Origin: JARBAK01 sp034472185
GTDB lineage: Bacteria > Pseudomonadota > Alphaproteobacteria > Rickettsiales > Midichloriaceae
NCBI GenBank assembly: GCA_034472185.1
Contig: JARBAK010000001.1
Coordinates: 496,001-560,000 of the forward strand
Reading direction: 5' to 3'
Length of the DNA: 64,000 nucleotides
Under the pieces are notes generated by a model, which saw nothing but the letters and a program-made list of their open reading frames with translations, was not told where the DNA came from and made no database searches. The position numbers were made by a program, and so were the translations under genes. Shown piece by piece: positions 9,353-18,706 of the stretch (position 1 is the first letter of the stretch; each line of letters starts with the position of its first letter).

Positions 9353-9991
9353 TTATTTGAAACGCTCAGATTTATTCTTCAATAATGCTATTAGAGCATC
9401 TATCCCATCTCTTCCTATGAGAGCATTGAACTCTGACCTTTGGGTACTAATAAGACTTACATTTTCTCCTACTATATCACGAAACATAATATGCCCATCA
9501 TTATAAAGCTTGCACTTATAAGCGACATTAACCTTAGTATCGTTAGAAACCGCACCCATAATTTGCGTCGAGACAATATACTGATCATTCCCTAGGGGGC
9601 GTATCGAGCTTACTGCCATCTTCTGTCCGTTATATTCCCGAAATTTAGGAACATATAACTGCATTAAGTATTTTTTATAATAGAGATTATAACGCTCCCT
9701 CTGAGAAGGCGTGAGTTGTCTAGAAGCCCTCCCTAAAGCGAATTGCCCCATCCATTCTATATCCATCACAGAATCAAAAGTTTTCTGCAGTTGCTGCAAC
9801 TTCTGTTCCTCATTTCCACGTGATTGAATTATTTGCAAAACGCGCGCCTCCGTACTCTCAACAAAATCCTTAACCCTTGCTTCTGCAGTCATCTGTATCG
9901 CAGTAGCCTCACTTGCATATAGTATGCATAAAATACCACAAAACACCCTCAATATCCCTCGACAGCAGTTCCCCTTACTTTGCATATTCAC
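9353..9991 (-). CDS. mlaC: Phospholipid-binding protein MlaC (Tol/Ttg2D family)
   Basis: The 212-residue protein has a hydrophobic N-terminal signal (about residues 12-31, ending EATAIQ) and an MlaC fold: FDSVMDIEWMGQFALGRASR and LTPSQRERYNLYYKKYLMQLY. MlaC is the periplasmic shuttle that carries phospholipid between the outer-membrane MlaA and the inner-membrane MlaFEDB complex. It overlaps mlaA by 17 nt, in an operon lptB-mlaA-mlaC. The inner-membrane Mla components are not in this window. The ATG at 9991 gives a plausible signal peptide. Confidence 0.85.
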   Translation of the reverse strand: MNMQSKGNCCRGILRVFCGILCILYASEATAIQMTAEARVKDFVESTEARVLQIIQSRGNEEQKLQQLQKTFDSVMDIEWMGQFALGRASRQLTPSQRERYNLYYKKYLMQLYVPKFREYNGQKMAVSSIRPLGNDQYIVSTQIMGAVSNDTKVNVAYKCKLYNDGHIMFRDIVGENVSLISTQRSEFNALIGRDGIDALIALLKNKSERFK

Positions 9992-10754
9992 CTCTTATAT
10001 TATGATTGCTATAACTGGGCGCAGTTTGCCAATATACACTCTTCACCATCGAATATTCATCTAAAGAAACTGCGGTGAGCGCCTCCTTCATTGTCAAAAG
10101 ACTATCATATTTCACTATACAGGTTAATCCCCAATACCCATACACAAAATTTTGCCTCCTGCTTTGTCGAATATTTCTCCTAACGTAAAAATCCCAAGGA
10201 GCAAGCAATATATCCGCACAACTACCTATAAATCCACGAAGAGAAGAGGGGCCCCAAAAAGGCACAACAATATATGGCCCTCTGCCTACGTGATAATAAG
10301 CCAATACATCTTCTACGGTAACCTTCACCCTAGGTACATTAAGGTAAGCCGCAACATCAAAGAGCCCTAATACGCCTACGGTCGAATTAATAAGAAACCG
10401 AAACATTGCACTAAAGGCATTACCTCCATTCCCTTGGAGCAGATGTTTTATCATGTAACAAGGCTCCTCTAAATTTGCTAAAAGGCTAGAAATTATCTGC
10501 CGTTCCCATTTCATAGGTAGAATCAGTACATACGTTTTAACCAAAGGCTTGAACACTAACGCTTCCATACCTTGATTAAACCCAAAGACAGCACGATTCG
10601 CCTCCTCTAAAGGATCGAATATATTAATATCTTCATATGTGTCTATATCCATCCTATCTTCGATAGGATCGGCGTATGCATGAAAAGAAACGAGAATGCA
10701 GATGCTCAATGCAATCATCCCCCATCTTCTATGGATCATATCAGTGTAAGCCAT
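9975..10754 (-). CDS. mlaA: Outer-membrane lipid asymmetry protein MlaA (VacJ)
   Basis: The 259-residue protein carries the VacJ signature FDPLEEANRAVFGFNQ and GPYIVVPFWGPSSLRG. MlaA removes mislocalised phospholipid from the outer leaflet and passes it to MlaC, the next gene. The N-terminus is a signal peptide (MIALSICILVSFHAYA then DP). Unlike E. coli MlaA it has no lipobox Cys at the cleavage site; the only Cys lies in LSIC with Ile at -1, which is not a lipobox. It overlaps lptB by 14 nt and mlaC by 17 nt, so translational coupling is likely. A second ATG at 10739 is possible. Confidence 0.9.
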   Translation of the reverse strand: MAYTDMIHRRWGMIALSICILVSFHAYADPIEDRMDIDTYEDINIFDPLEEANRAVFGFNQGMEALVFKPLVKTYVLILPMKWERQIISSLLANLEEPCYMIKHLLQGNGGNAFSAMFRFLINSTVGVLGLFDVAAYLNVPRVKVTVEDVLAYYHVGRGPYIVVPFWGPSSLRGFIGSCADILLAPWDFYVRRNIRQSRRQNFVYGYWGLTCIVKYDSLLTMKEALTAVSLDEYSMVKSVYWQTAPSYSNHNIRGEYAK

Positions 10755-11475
10755 GAGAAACGCCTAAATAAAGCTTTTGAACATCAGGATGACACGCAAT
10801 AGTGTCTCCTGCGCCCTCTGCTAAAATTAATCCATTATATACAACATATGCCCTATCTATCACGGGAAGCGCCTCTCTTACGTTGTGGTCAGTAATCACA
10901 ACGCTCACCCCACATGCCTTTAGTTGAAGTATCAAACTGCGAATTTCGGACATCGCTATAGGATCGACACCAGCAAGAGGTTCATCCAACAGCACATATT
11001 TAGGCTTTGCAGCGAAACACCGCGCAATTTCGACTCTTCTTCTTTCACCCCCTGATAGACTCATCACATTAAGGTGTTTAAGATGCGATAATGAAAACTG
11101 TTCTAATACCTCCTCTATCTCTCTACCCGAATTAGAGCTACTGCTATTCTCTCTAGCTTGTAAGGCAACCTCTATATTTTGATATACGTTTAAGCCCCGA
11201 AATACTGAAATTTCCTGAGGAAGATAGCCCATGCCTAATCTTGCCCTCTGAAAGATCGGCATGTATGTAATATCTACATCATCCAGCATAATAGTACCAT
11301 GCGACGGACGCATTAGACCTACCATCATACGGAACAAAGTACTCTTACCTGCGCCATTCGGACCTAGCACGCCTATAATTTCTGGAGTATTATTATGCCC
11401 CCCAATCTCAAGGCTAATATCTTGTATAATTTTACGCCCTTGGAGAAACTTACCGATATTTTTAACAAACAACAT
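10741..11475 (-). CDS. lptB: LPS export ABC transporter ATPase LptB
   Basis: The 244-residue ATPase has Walker A GPNGAGKS, the LptB-typical GYLPQEISVFRGLNVYQNI, signature LSGGERRRVEIAR, Walker B VLLDEPLAGVDP and switch ITDHNVREAL. These motifs match LptB rather than the Mla ATPase MlaF. LptB with LptF/G/C drives lipopolysaccharide from the inner membrane. LptF is at 55827 and LptA at 55304. It is the first gene of the lptB-mlaA-mlaC overlap operon, so LPS export and phospholipid asymmetry maintenance are transcriptionally joined. A hydrophilic SSSSNSG insert lies after QAREN. Confidence 0.92.
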   Translation of the reverse strand: MLFVKNIGKFLQGRKIIQDISLEIGGHNNTPEIIGVLGPNGAGKSTLFRMMVGLMRPSHGTIMLDDVDITYMPIFQRARLGMGYLPQEISVFRGLNVYQNIEVALQARENSSSSNSGREIEEVLEQFSLSHLKHLNVMSLSGGERRRVEIARCFAAKPKYVLLDEPLAGVDPIAMSEIRSLILQLKACGVSVVITDHNVREALPVIDRAYVVYNGLILAEGAGDTIACHPDVQKLYLGVSHGLH

Positions 11476-11613
11476 GCATCGCTACCTAGCTCAATAAATG
11501 GTGAAGTGTTCTATTTTACTTCAAAAATGTCTTGTCCACATCAGTTTTATACCATACACTGTGCATCCTTTGGTAGAAGCCAAGATCTATTTTTTACCAT
11601 ATGTTGTATCAGT

Positions 11614-11937
11614 ATGGAATCATCCCGCCCAAAAGCCCCAGAAGAAGTAGCTTTAGAAAAAGTGCACCAATACCGAAGAGATCAGCAAAACAAATCCCTC
11701 AATATATTGCACATAAGTTATCGAGGCTTTACACAAGTAGCACTACATTTATTAGCGGGGGTAATCGTAGGTATGCTTTTGGGCCACCTAACAGATAAAA
11801 TAGTCGGTACAAGATTTTTATTTCTTTGTATATTCACAATATTAGGCGCTGCTGGGGGGTTTTACAACATATATAAGGACATCAAAGCCCTACACGGCAC
11901 ACTACCTACACGAGATAACGCCACAACTAAAAAGTGA
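11614..11937 (+). CDS. atpI: AtpI/AtpZ-like F0F1 ATP synthase assembly protein
   Basis: The 107-residue protein has a charged N-terminus and two transmembrane helices separated by DKIVGTRF: ALHLLAGVIVGMLLGHL, then LFLCIFTILGAAGGFYNIYKD. This arrangement and the AGGFYNIYK ending match the AtpI/AtpZ family, which assists c-ring assembly or ion uptake. I chose the ATG at 11614 because the in-frame sequence upstream is low in family similarity. In many alphaproteobacteria the gene precedes atpB-atpE. Here it lies between lptB (divergent) and flgF, with no other ATP synthase gene nearby. Confidence 0.75.
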   Translation: MESSRPKAPEEVALEKVHQYRRDQQNKSLNILHISYRGFTQVALHLLAGVIVGMLLGHLTDKIVGTRFLFLCIFTILGAAGGFYNIYKDIKALHGTLPTRDNATTKK

Positions 11938-12051
11938 AAAACATATAGACGATCCTGATAAGATAGGGTAGTGTCGCTTATGAAGAGTAGATTAGCGTTC
12001 TGTTAGGAAGACGCAGCATTCTTCCCATAAGCACATAAGAGAAGGACAGTC

Positions 12052-12798
12052 ATGGATAATTCTATTTACACAATACTCGCAAGCAGTGTAGGAGGATTCG
12101 ACAACCTTGCCGTTATATCTAATAACGTCGCCAATAGTAATACCGTAGGCTATAAGGTAGATACCGCAGTATTTAGTCAATACATTACGCCAGATGTCTC
12201 AGATACTATAAGCATGCCTAATGATTTTTCTGTGGCATCAAATCAACAACAAGGCACCTTTAAAACTACTAGTCGCAGGTTTGATTTCGCTATAGGAAAA
12301 GATGGTTTCTTTGCTGTGCAAACCCCTCTTGGGATACGATATACAAGAAGGGGAGAATTTATGCTTGATCAAGATGGAGTATTAGTTACGCATGAAGGTT
12401 ATCCCGTATTAAATAACGCAAATACATACATAACATTAGCACCAGAAGATAAAGAACCTAGCGTAAGCGCAGAGGGGGTGATCTATGTGTATAATGGTAT
12501 AGATAGACTAACAAAAGAACAAAGAGGTACAATCGGAGTATTCCGATTTGAAAGCCCCAAATTTCTACGGAAGACGCAGGATGCATTATTTGTCGCAGAT
12601 CTAGCCGGCCCCCCAACTATTAATGCGAGTCCAGAGATCGTACAAGGCTCTTTAGAAGAATCAAATGTTAACCCTATAACAGAAATCAGCCAGTTGATAG
12701 AAGTGCAAAGAAACGCAGATATTTCTGCTTCCTTAATTGAAGGGATATACGGCATTTATAAGAATGCTACAAAAATAATGGCTAAACAAACAATTTGA
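12052..12798 (+). CDS. flgF: Flagellar basal-body rod protein FlgF
   Basis: The 248-residue protein has the N-terminal rod motif IYTILASSVGGFDNLAVISNN-type heptads and NNVANSNTVGYK. The central domain has GKDGFFAVQTPLGIRYTRRGEF, and the C-terminal EESNVNPITEISQLIEVQR is shared by FlgE/F/G proteins. FlgF forms the proximal rod of the flagellum. A GAAGGA lies 7 nt before the ATG, one of the few Shine-Dalgarno-like sites in the window. It is followed by flgG and fliQ, forming a flgF-flgG-fliQ unit. The reading frame is intact. Confidence 0.93.
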   Translation: MDNSIYTILASSVGGFDNLAVISNNVANSNTVGYKVDTAVFSQYITPDVSDTISMPNDFSVASNQQQGTFKTTSRRFDFAIGKDGFFAVQTPLGIRYTRRGEFMLDQDGVLVTHEGYPVLNNANTYITLAPEDKEPSVSAEGVIYVYNGIDRLTKEQRGTIGVFRFESPKFLRKTQDALFVADLAGPPTINASPEIVQGSLEESNVNPITEISQLIEVQRNADISASLIEGIYGIYKNATKIMAKQTI

Positions 12799-12833
12799 TC
12801 CACATAGTAATTTAATTAAATCACGGTATTACA

Positions 12834-13637
12834 ATGAGAGCGTTAAACGTAGCCGCTACAGGAATGACTTCCCAAATGCACAACATAGACAACACCGCTA
12901 ATAATTTAGCCAACGCTGGCACTTATGGATTCAAGAGGGGTATGCTTACTTTTCATGACCTCATATACCAAACTGAAATGCACTCCGGAGGCACTACAAC
13001 TGCTAATGGGAACTTTATACCTGTCAGTATACAGTACGGTACTGGCGTAGCTGTTGAATCTGTTGTGAAAAATTTTACACAGGGTGAACTAGAAGAAACC
13101 GGAAAAGAATTAGATCTAGCAATCGGAGGGAACGGATTTTTCAAAATAGCATTACCAGACGGAACAGTTGCTTATACACGTGCAGGAAATTTTCAGATTG
13201 ATGCGAGCTCAAATAATATAGTCACAAGTATGGGATATGTATTAAATGGCGATAATCCTATCTCACTACCCACCACCTATAAACGCGTGCAGATACTGAC
13301 AGATGGTACTGTAAACGTCTTCCAAGATGGTGATAACAGGTCTTCCCAAATCGGAACAATACAGCTTTATACATTTGTAAATAAAGAGGGCTTAGAAGCT
13401 ATAGGCAATAATCTGTACATAGAAACAGATGCTTCTGGAACAGAAGAACAAGTACTAATGGCAGGCACGGGCGGAGGAAGCTCTTCTTTAAAGCAAGGAT
13501 ATTTAGAGGGATCTAATGTACAGCCAGTACAAGCGGTAGTTGACCTTATTAAAGGACAAAGAATTTATGAAATGAATGCCAAAGTGATGAGCGTAAGCGA
13601 TAAAATGCTGGAAGATATAACAAATGCTAAAGCATAA
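12834..13637 (+). CDS. flgG: Flagellar distal rod protein FlgG
   Basis: The 267-residue protein starts MRALNVAATGMTSQMHNID and has NNLANAGTYGFKR, the FlgG body motif GGNGFFKIALPDGTVAYTRAG, and the C-terminal EGSNVQPVQAVVDLIKGQR. It polymerises as the distal rod. Its length is normal (about 262). It lies 35 nt after flgF without a clear Shine-Dalgarno and 75 nt before fliQ. flgA and flgH, which commonly follow flgG in alphaproteobacteria, are absent here, so the operon has been rearranged. Confidence 0.95.
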   Translation: MRALNVAATGMTSQMHNIDNTANNLANAGTYGFKRGMLTFHDLIYQTEMHSGGTTTANGNFIPVSIQYGTGVAVESVVKNFTQGELEETGKELDLAIGGNGFFKIALPDGTVAYTRAGNFQIDASSNNIVTSMGYVLNGDNPISLPTTYKRVQILTDGTVNVFQDGDNRSSQIGTIQLYTFVNKEGLEAIGNNLYIETDASGTEEQVLMAGTGGGSSSLKQGYLEGSNVQPVQAVVDLIKGQRIYEMNAKVMSVSDKMLEDITNAKA

Positions 13638-13712
13638 TATTTCCAATTTTTATTAAACAAAGAGCCATACACTTTATAAGCTGCTCCTTTTATATATAAT
13701 AATGGTGATTTT

Positions 13713-13979
13713 ATGGATCCACTCACAGTAATAGAGCTTGCAAGAGAAGCAATTCTAGTACTTTTAAAGCTTAGTTTACCCGTTTTAGGCGTAGCTTTAC
13801 TAGTCGGATTATTAATCTCCTTATTACAAGCATTAACTCAAATACAGGAGCAAACGATCGTATTTGTGCCAAAACTACTAGCTGTATTCATCACGTTATT
13901 CTCTATAGGTCCGTATATGGGTAGGATCATGTCTATCTTCACGACACAGCTATTTTCTGCTATCATTACACTAAATTAA
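13713..13979 (+). CDS. fliQ: Flagellar export apparatus protein FliQ
   Basis: The 88-residue protein has two transmembrane helices and the family motif LLVGLLISLLQALTQIQEQT, followed by FVPKLLAVF. FliQ forms part of the FliPQR gate of the flagellar type III export apparatus. The gate partner FliR is at 25670 and FlhB at 24563, in a separate cluster. Flagellar context (flgF, flgG) favours FliQ over a virulence-type SctS homologue. The length is standard. Confidence 0.92.
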   Translation: MDPLTVIELAREAILVLLKLSLPVLGVALLVGLLISLLQALTQIQEQTIVFVPKLLAVFITLFSIGPYMGRIMSIFTTQLFSAIITLN

Positions 13980-14057
13980 TTATTACCACCCCACTCAAAA
14001 ACATACGTATACTATAGAGTAGTATTGACTTTTGCCACTAATTAGCACAAAGTACGA

Positions 14058-14066
14058 TGGTATAAT
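14058..14066 (+). promoter_or_regulatory. Candidate extended -10 promoter for suhB
   Basis: TGGTATAAT at 14058-14066 is a perfect extended -10 (TGnTATAAT), 38 nt before the suhB start. No good -35 lies at 17 nt; a TTGACT at 14025-14030 is too far away (30 nt). Extended -10 promoters do not need a strong -35, so a start near 14073 is plausible. Confidence 0.45.
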
Positions 14067-14104
14067 TTGAGTCGTGCCATTTAACACCACATTCCCTTAT
14101 TGAA

Positions 14105-14998
14105 ATGCTGCCTCCTATAGTGGACACAATGATTGGGGCATGTAAGCATACAGCGAGCGCTATCACCAGAGATTTTATGGAGATAGAGAAGTTACAAGTT
14201 TCTCATAAAAGCATCGGTAATTTTGTTACAAACGCTGACTTAAAAGCAGAAAAACTCCTTATTAATACTTTAAGACATGCCCGCCCTTCCTACGAAATGT
14301 TAGTAGAAGAAAGTGGCTTTGTCCCAGCTAGCCAGGCCTCTAATACTAAACAATCAGTACGTTACCGATGGATCGTAGATCCTATAGACGGAACATCGAA
14401 TTTCATACACGGCCATCCCTGTTTTGGAATCTCTATAGCACTAGAGAGAGTGGCTTATGATGAGGAGTGGGTTAATAGCAATCTTCCAATATTTTCTAAA
14501 AGAGTGATAGCGGGTGTAATATATTTACCAGTTACTAGGGAGGTTTATTGGGCAGAAAGAGGTAGTGGAGCATATCATATTAACAATAACGGTGTACAGT
14601 CTCGTTTAAGGGCAGCTACACCGCGTTCAAATTATAACGAAATGTTAGCGGGCACTTTGCTCACAAACGAAACTAGCCAGGAATATGCAGCTTTATATCA
14701 GAAATTCAGCTCTCAATATTGCAAATTCCGAGTTTCGGGATGTGTGGTCTCAGATTTAGGTCTTTTAGCATCAGGCAAATTAGATTTCGTATTTTACGAC
14801 AAGCTGCATCTTTGGGATATAGCAGCCGGCATGATTATATTAAAAGAGGCTCACTATACAGTTTCCACATTCCAACCGAAAGTTGAATACACGCAGCAAC
14901 CAGCTAAAAGCGACCAAGACATTAGTGAAAGGGATAGTATGACGATATATGGGTTTATAGCAGGACCCGCTCACACATTAAGCACAGCCACTAAATAA
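14105..14998 (+). CDS. suhB: Inositol monophosphatase family protein (SuhB-like)
   Basis: The 297-residue protein has the Li-sensitive phosphatase motifs: LVEESGF (metal Glu), WIVDPIDGTSNFIHG (motif A) and LHLWDIAAGMII (motif B). In bacteria such proteins act as inositol-1-monophosphatase or as SuhB, which also binds the rRNA antitermination complex. Which role applies here cannot be settled from sequence. CysQ is a less likely alternative because the motif spacing matches SuhB/IMPase. A tail of about 40 residues follows motif B. It is probably monocistronic with its own extended -10 promoter. Confidence 0.85.
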   Translation: MLPPIVDTMIGACKHTASAITRDFMEIEKLQVSHKSIGNFVTNADLKAEKLLINTLRHARPSYEMLVEESGFVPASQASNTKQSVRYRWIVDPIDGTSNFIHGHPCFGISIALERVAYDEEWVNSNLPIFSKRVIAGVIYLPVTREVYWAERGSGAYHINNNGVQSRLRAATPRSNYNEMLAGTLLTNETSQEYAALYQKFSSQYCKFRVSGCVVSDLGLLASGKLDFVFYDKLHLWDIAAGMIILKEAHYTVSTFQPKVEYTQQPAKSDQDISERDSMTIYGFIAGPAHTLSTATK

Positions 14999-15022
14999 TA
15001 GAAGACATAAAAAACAAACGCC

Positions 15023-17674
15023 CTACTTTCGTCTTGACGCGCCCTGTACTTCTAAATACTCGACAAGCTGTGCAGATAATATCGCGAAGCTGCTTCCTAT
15101 GCATACACCGCCCGCTTGCGCCATTTCTTTATTTCCCCCTCCATTGCCTCCGTAATTAGACGTAATATATAGAATAATATCTGCAGCTCTGCATAATCCA
15201 CTTAAACTTTTAGTAACATTGACGCATACGCTAAATATATCCGCATTTTTTTCTTTACAGAAGAGGACGGTTACAATTGCAAAATCCGCTCCATAACCTG
15301 TAGTAATATAGCGCGCCGTATCCTTTAGCTCCTTCGCAGAAAGATCCAGATCGCTACAATTTCTCACAAGTAAGATCACTTCTCCATAATCGCAATAATT
15401 TAACCGCCGTACTAAAAGATCACTTTTAAGTGCTAATTTCATTTTTAATGCAATGCAATCTCTCTCAAATAGCTTTTTTTCTTCTAGTAATGTACCTATC
15501 TTCGCAATCATTCCTTCATCAGCAGTTCTCAAGAGCTCTGCGATTGTCTTTAAAAACTGGTTTTGTTTCTGACAAAAAGCTACAGCCTCCATTCTAGTAA
15601 CAGCTTCAATCCTACGCACGCCACTCGCTATCGCTTCTTCTTTGAGTATTTTAAACATACCAATCTCACCCGTACTCCTAACATGCGTTCCTCCACATAA
15701 TGCCATAGAATTGGCTAGGGACACCACTCTCACCTCATCTCCATATTGCTCGCCCGGGAGAGCAATCGCACCACGCCTTAAAGCCTCCGCATAAGGCAGG
15801 ATTTCCACATCCACAGGCGAGTTAGCTAATACCACCGCATTCACTGCGTTTTCAATCCGTATAAGCTGTTCATCGGATACGGCAGAAAAATGAGAGAAAT
15901 CAAACCGCAATTTATCAGGAGACACAAAAGAGCCTCTTTGTACAACATGATCTCCTAACATACCTCTGAGGACATTCAGCAGGATATGCGTCGCTGAATG
16001 GTTGGCCTTTATCTTATTTCTACAATCAATATTAATTTCTGCCCGCAAAACCTGCCCCACACATAGCTCCGCTTTTGTCTCCACGTGATGCCCGATTACC
16101 TTTTCTATATATATTTGAGTGTCTACAACTGTATGCCCTCCTAATTGCCCTATATCGCCTATCTGCCCACCCCCTGCTCCATAAAAAGGCGTCTGATTTA
16201 AAACAACTACAGCCTTAATGTTAGAATCAACCCTTTCTACCAGTTGTCCATCAATAATAATAGCCAAAACCTGTGCCTCCACAGCGCTTAAGATATATCC
16301 TAAAAACTCTGTGGCACCAAACCTCGCATATATATCAAACCACAGGGGACTCTCTGCCACTTCTCCACTGCCAACCCAGCCAGCTCTAGCCCTATCCTTT
16401 TGTGCTCGCATAGCTTCATTAAACTGTTGCTCATTAACAGAGCATCCCTTCATTCGCAGCATATCCTTTGTTAAATCCAGAGGGAACCCATAAGTATCAT
16501 ATAATTTAAATGCTGTCCCACCATCCAGCTCTTGCCCCGCTGCAAGTGAAATGGCGCTTTCTTCTAACAACTGCACGCCCCTCCCTAAAGTGGTAAGAAA
16601 TTTTTCCTCCTCTGCATGTAGAATAGAAGTAATAAACTGCTCCGTACGATATAATTCGGGATATGCCTTCCCCATCTCGTGAACAAGCGCTGGTACCAAT
16701 TTGTAGATTAAAGGCTCCCTACACCCCAACCCATAAGCATATCTCATAGCACGACGTGTAATGCGACGTAATACGTAGCCCCTCCCTTCATTCGAAGGCA
16801 TAACACCATCAGCAATAAGAAAAGCAATTGAACGAAGATGATCAGCTATCACTTTGTAAGCTACTTCATCCATAGCACTAACAGCCGCACGTAATAATTT
16901 GCGTTCAGCTTGTATGATATTTTGAAATATATCGATAGAAAAATTATCGTACACACCCTGCAATACAGCTGCTATCCTCTCTAAGCCCATACCCGTATCT
17001 ACCGAAAGCTTCGGTAATTTTATATAAGTGCCATCCGCAAGTAACTCATATTGCATGAAAACTAAATTCCAAATCTCTACATATCTCCCTCCGTCCTGCC
17101 CCTCTTTCCCTGGCAAGTCTCCCTTATATTGGTCTCCATGATCATAAAAGATTTCAGAACAAGGACCACACGGACCCGTATCGCCCATAGACCAAAAATT
17201 ATCTTTAGTCGCGATTTTAATGATTTTATGATCATCGAAACCGGTAAGTTTTTTCCATATTGCATGAGCTTCCTCATCTTCGTGATATACTGTAATATAT
17301 AACCTGTGCGGAAGCAGCCCAAATTCCTCTACTAATAATTTCCATGCGAATTCAATTGCTTCCTCTTTGAAATAATCTCCGAAGGAAAAATTGCCCAGCA
17401 TTTCGAAAAAAGTATGGTGCCTTGTAGTATATCCAACATTATCAAGATCATTATGCTTACCTCCGGCCCTAACGCACTTTTGAGCCGTGACGACCCTGCT
17501 CATACGGGGCTCTTCCATTCCGGTAAAGAAATGCTTGAATTGCACCATACCTGCATTTGTAAATAGTAACGAGGGGTCTTTATCCGGGATTAAAGAACTC
17601 GAAGGCAGCACCTCATGTCCATTCATTTGAAAAAAATGGAGAAATTTTTGCCTGATTTGCGAAAGAAGAAACAT
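15023..17674 (-). CDS. alaS: Alanyl-tRNA synthetase
   Basis: The 883-residue enzyme is full length. The aminoacylation core has SSSLIPDKDPSLLFTNAGMVQFK near residue 25 and the class II motif 2 region RHHTFFEMLGNFSFGDYFK. The editing domain carries HSATH (about 561) and CGGTHV (about 660). The C-terminal domain has the glycine-rich NYGGNGGGNKEMAQAGG. It charges tRNA-Ala and clears mischarged Ser/Gly. The upstream sequence GGGATATAT gives at best a weak ribosome binding site. It converges on suhB, ending 25 nt from it, and follows lipA on the same strand. Confidence 0.97.
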   Translation of the reverse strand: MFLLSQIRQKFLHFFQMNGHEVLPSSSLIPDKDPSLLFTNAGMVQFKHFFTGMEEPRMSRVVTAQKCVRAGGKHNDLDNVGYTTRHHTFFEMLGNFSFGDYFKEEAIEFAWKLLVEEFGLLPHRLYITVYHEDEEAHAIWKKLTGFDDHKIIKIATKDNFWSMGDTGPCGPCSEIFYDHGDQYKGDLPGKEGQDGGRYVEIWNLVFMQYELLADGTYIKLPKLSVDTGMGLERIAAVLQGVYDNFSIDIFQNIIQAERKLLRAAVSAMDEVAYKVIADHLRSIAFLIADGVMPSNEGRGYVLRRITRRAMRYAYGLGCREPLIYKLVPALVHEMGKAYPELYRTEQFITSILHAEEEKFLTTLGRGVQLLEESAISLAAGQELDGGTAFKLYDTYGFPLDLTKDMLRMKGCSVNEQQFNEAMRAQKDRARAGWVGSGEVAESPLWFDIYARFGATEFLGYILSAVEAQVLAIIIDGQLVERVDSNIKAVVVLNQTPFYGAGGGQIGDIGQLGGHTVVDTQIYIEKVIGHHVETKAELCVGQVLRAEINIDCRNKIKANHSATHILLNVLRGMLGDHVVQRGSFVSPDKLRFDFSHFSAVSDEQLIRIENAVNAVVLANSPVDVEILPYAEALRRGAIALPGEQYGDEVRVVSLANSMALCGGTHVRSTGEIGMFKILKEEAIASGVRRIEAVTRMEAVAFCQKQNQFLKTIAELLRTADEGMIAKIGTLLEEKKLFERDCIALKMKLALKSDLLVRRLNYCDYGEVILLVRNCSDLDLSAKELKDTARYITTGYGADFAIVTVLFCKEKNADIFSVCVNVTKSLSGLCRAADIILYITSNYGGNGGGNKEMAQAGGVCIGSSFAILSAQLVEYLEVQGASRRK

Positions 17675-17751
17675 ATATATCCCATCATCTAAAACGTACT
17701 AGACCAGTATAGAATCACACATATAATACATAGCATCTACAAAATACATCC

Positions 17752-18645
17752 CTATTCAATTTTATGCTTGCGCAGTTCAGAAAAATCCTCTTCTGCATGA
17801 TAAGAAGAGCGTACAAGAGGGCCTGCTGCGACCCGACTAAAGCCTCTTGCCAAAGCGATCCGCTTATAATAATGGAATTCTTCTAAAGATACGTATCTAT
17901 CTACATCGAGATGATCTAATGTAGGAGGCAAATATTGACTTATTGTCATGAAATCAACGGATGCAGCACTCAAATCATCCATTACTTGAATTACTTCTGC
18001 TTCATTCTCCCCTAAACCTAGCATAATGCCAGATTTAGTAAATATACTCCTATTATCTCGCTTTACTTTAGCAAGTAAAGCCAATGCATGAGAATAATTT
18101 CCTCCCGGCCTTACCTTCTTATATAATGAGGGTACTGTATCAATATTATGGTTAAAAACCTCAGGAACAGCTCTAATAATTTTATCTATAGCACTCTTTT
18201 GATGCAAAAAATCTGGAGTTAAAATCTCTATAGTCGTTAGGGGCGACTTATTCCGTATCTGCATTATACAATCGACATAATGCTGCGCCCCCCCATCCTC
18301 TAAATCATCTCGAGTAACCGAAGTTAATACAACGTGCTTCAATGCTAAGGCTGCAACGGCATTAGCGACATTGCGCGGCTCTTCTCCGTCTAATGCATTC
18401 GGTGCACCTGTTTTAACAGCACAAAACTTACAGGCCCTAGTGCATATATCTCCCATAAGCATGAAAGCTGCATATCTCTTACCCCAACATTCACCTATAT
18501 TAGGGCATTCCCCCGCTACACATACAGTTCTTACAGCACACGTGCGCAAGACTTCATGTGTCTTTAAGAACTCATCGCCCCACGATGCTCTTACTTTGAT
18601 CCACGCGGGCCTACAGCGCCTTTTAGAGGATTCCTCAAACGGCAT
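17752..18645 (-). CDS. lipA: Lipoyl synthase LipA
   Basis: This radical SAM enzyme inserts two sulfurs into octanoyl groups on the lipoyl domains of 2-oxoacid dehydrogenases. The auxiliary cluster is CX4CX5C in CVAGECPNIGEC. The radical SAM cluster is CX3CX2C in CTRACKFC. The C-terminal ligand Ser lies in RSSYHAEE. The length (about 297) is like other Rickettsiales LipA. The start is the ATG at 18645; the GTG immediately before it would add one residue. No octanoyltransferase LipB is seen nearby. infA is 61 nt upstream on the same strand. Confidence 0.95.
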   Translation of the reverse strand: MPFEESSKRRCRPAWIKVRASWGDEFLKTHEVLRTCAVRTVCVAGECPNIGECWGKRYAAFMLMGDICTRACKFCAVKTGAPNALDGEEPRNVANAVAALALKHVVLTSVTRDDLEDGGAQHYVDCIMQIRNKSPLTTIEILTPDFLHQKSAIDKIIRAVPEVFNHNIDTVPSLYKKVRPGGNYSHALALLAKVKRDNRSIFTKSGIMLGLGENEAEVIQVMDDLSAASVDFMTISQYLPPTLDHLDVDRYVSLEEFHYYKRIALARGFSRVAAGPLVRSSYHAEEDFSELRKHKIE

Positions 18646-18706
18646 CACACAACAAGTATAATGATTTTTATACAGCAGTAACCCGCTGAGTTAGAGTCAC
18701 CTAACA

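Noticed and set aside
10741..11475. Reading the lptB gene as mlaF because it precedes mlaA-mlaC
   Set aside because: GYLPQEISVFRGLNVYQNI, LSGGERRRVEIAR and ITDHNVREAL are LptB signatures.
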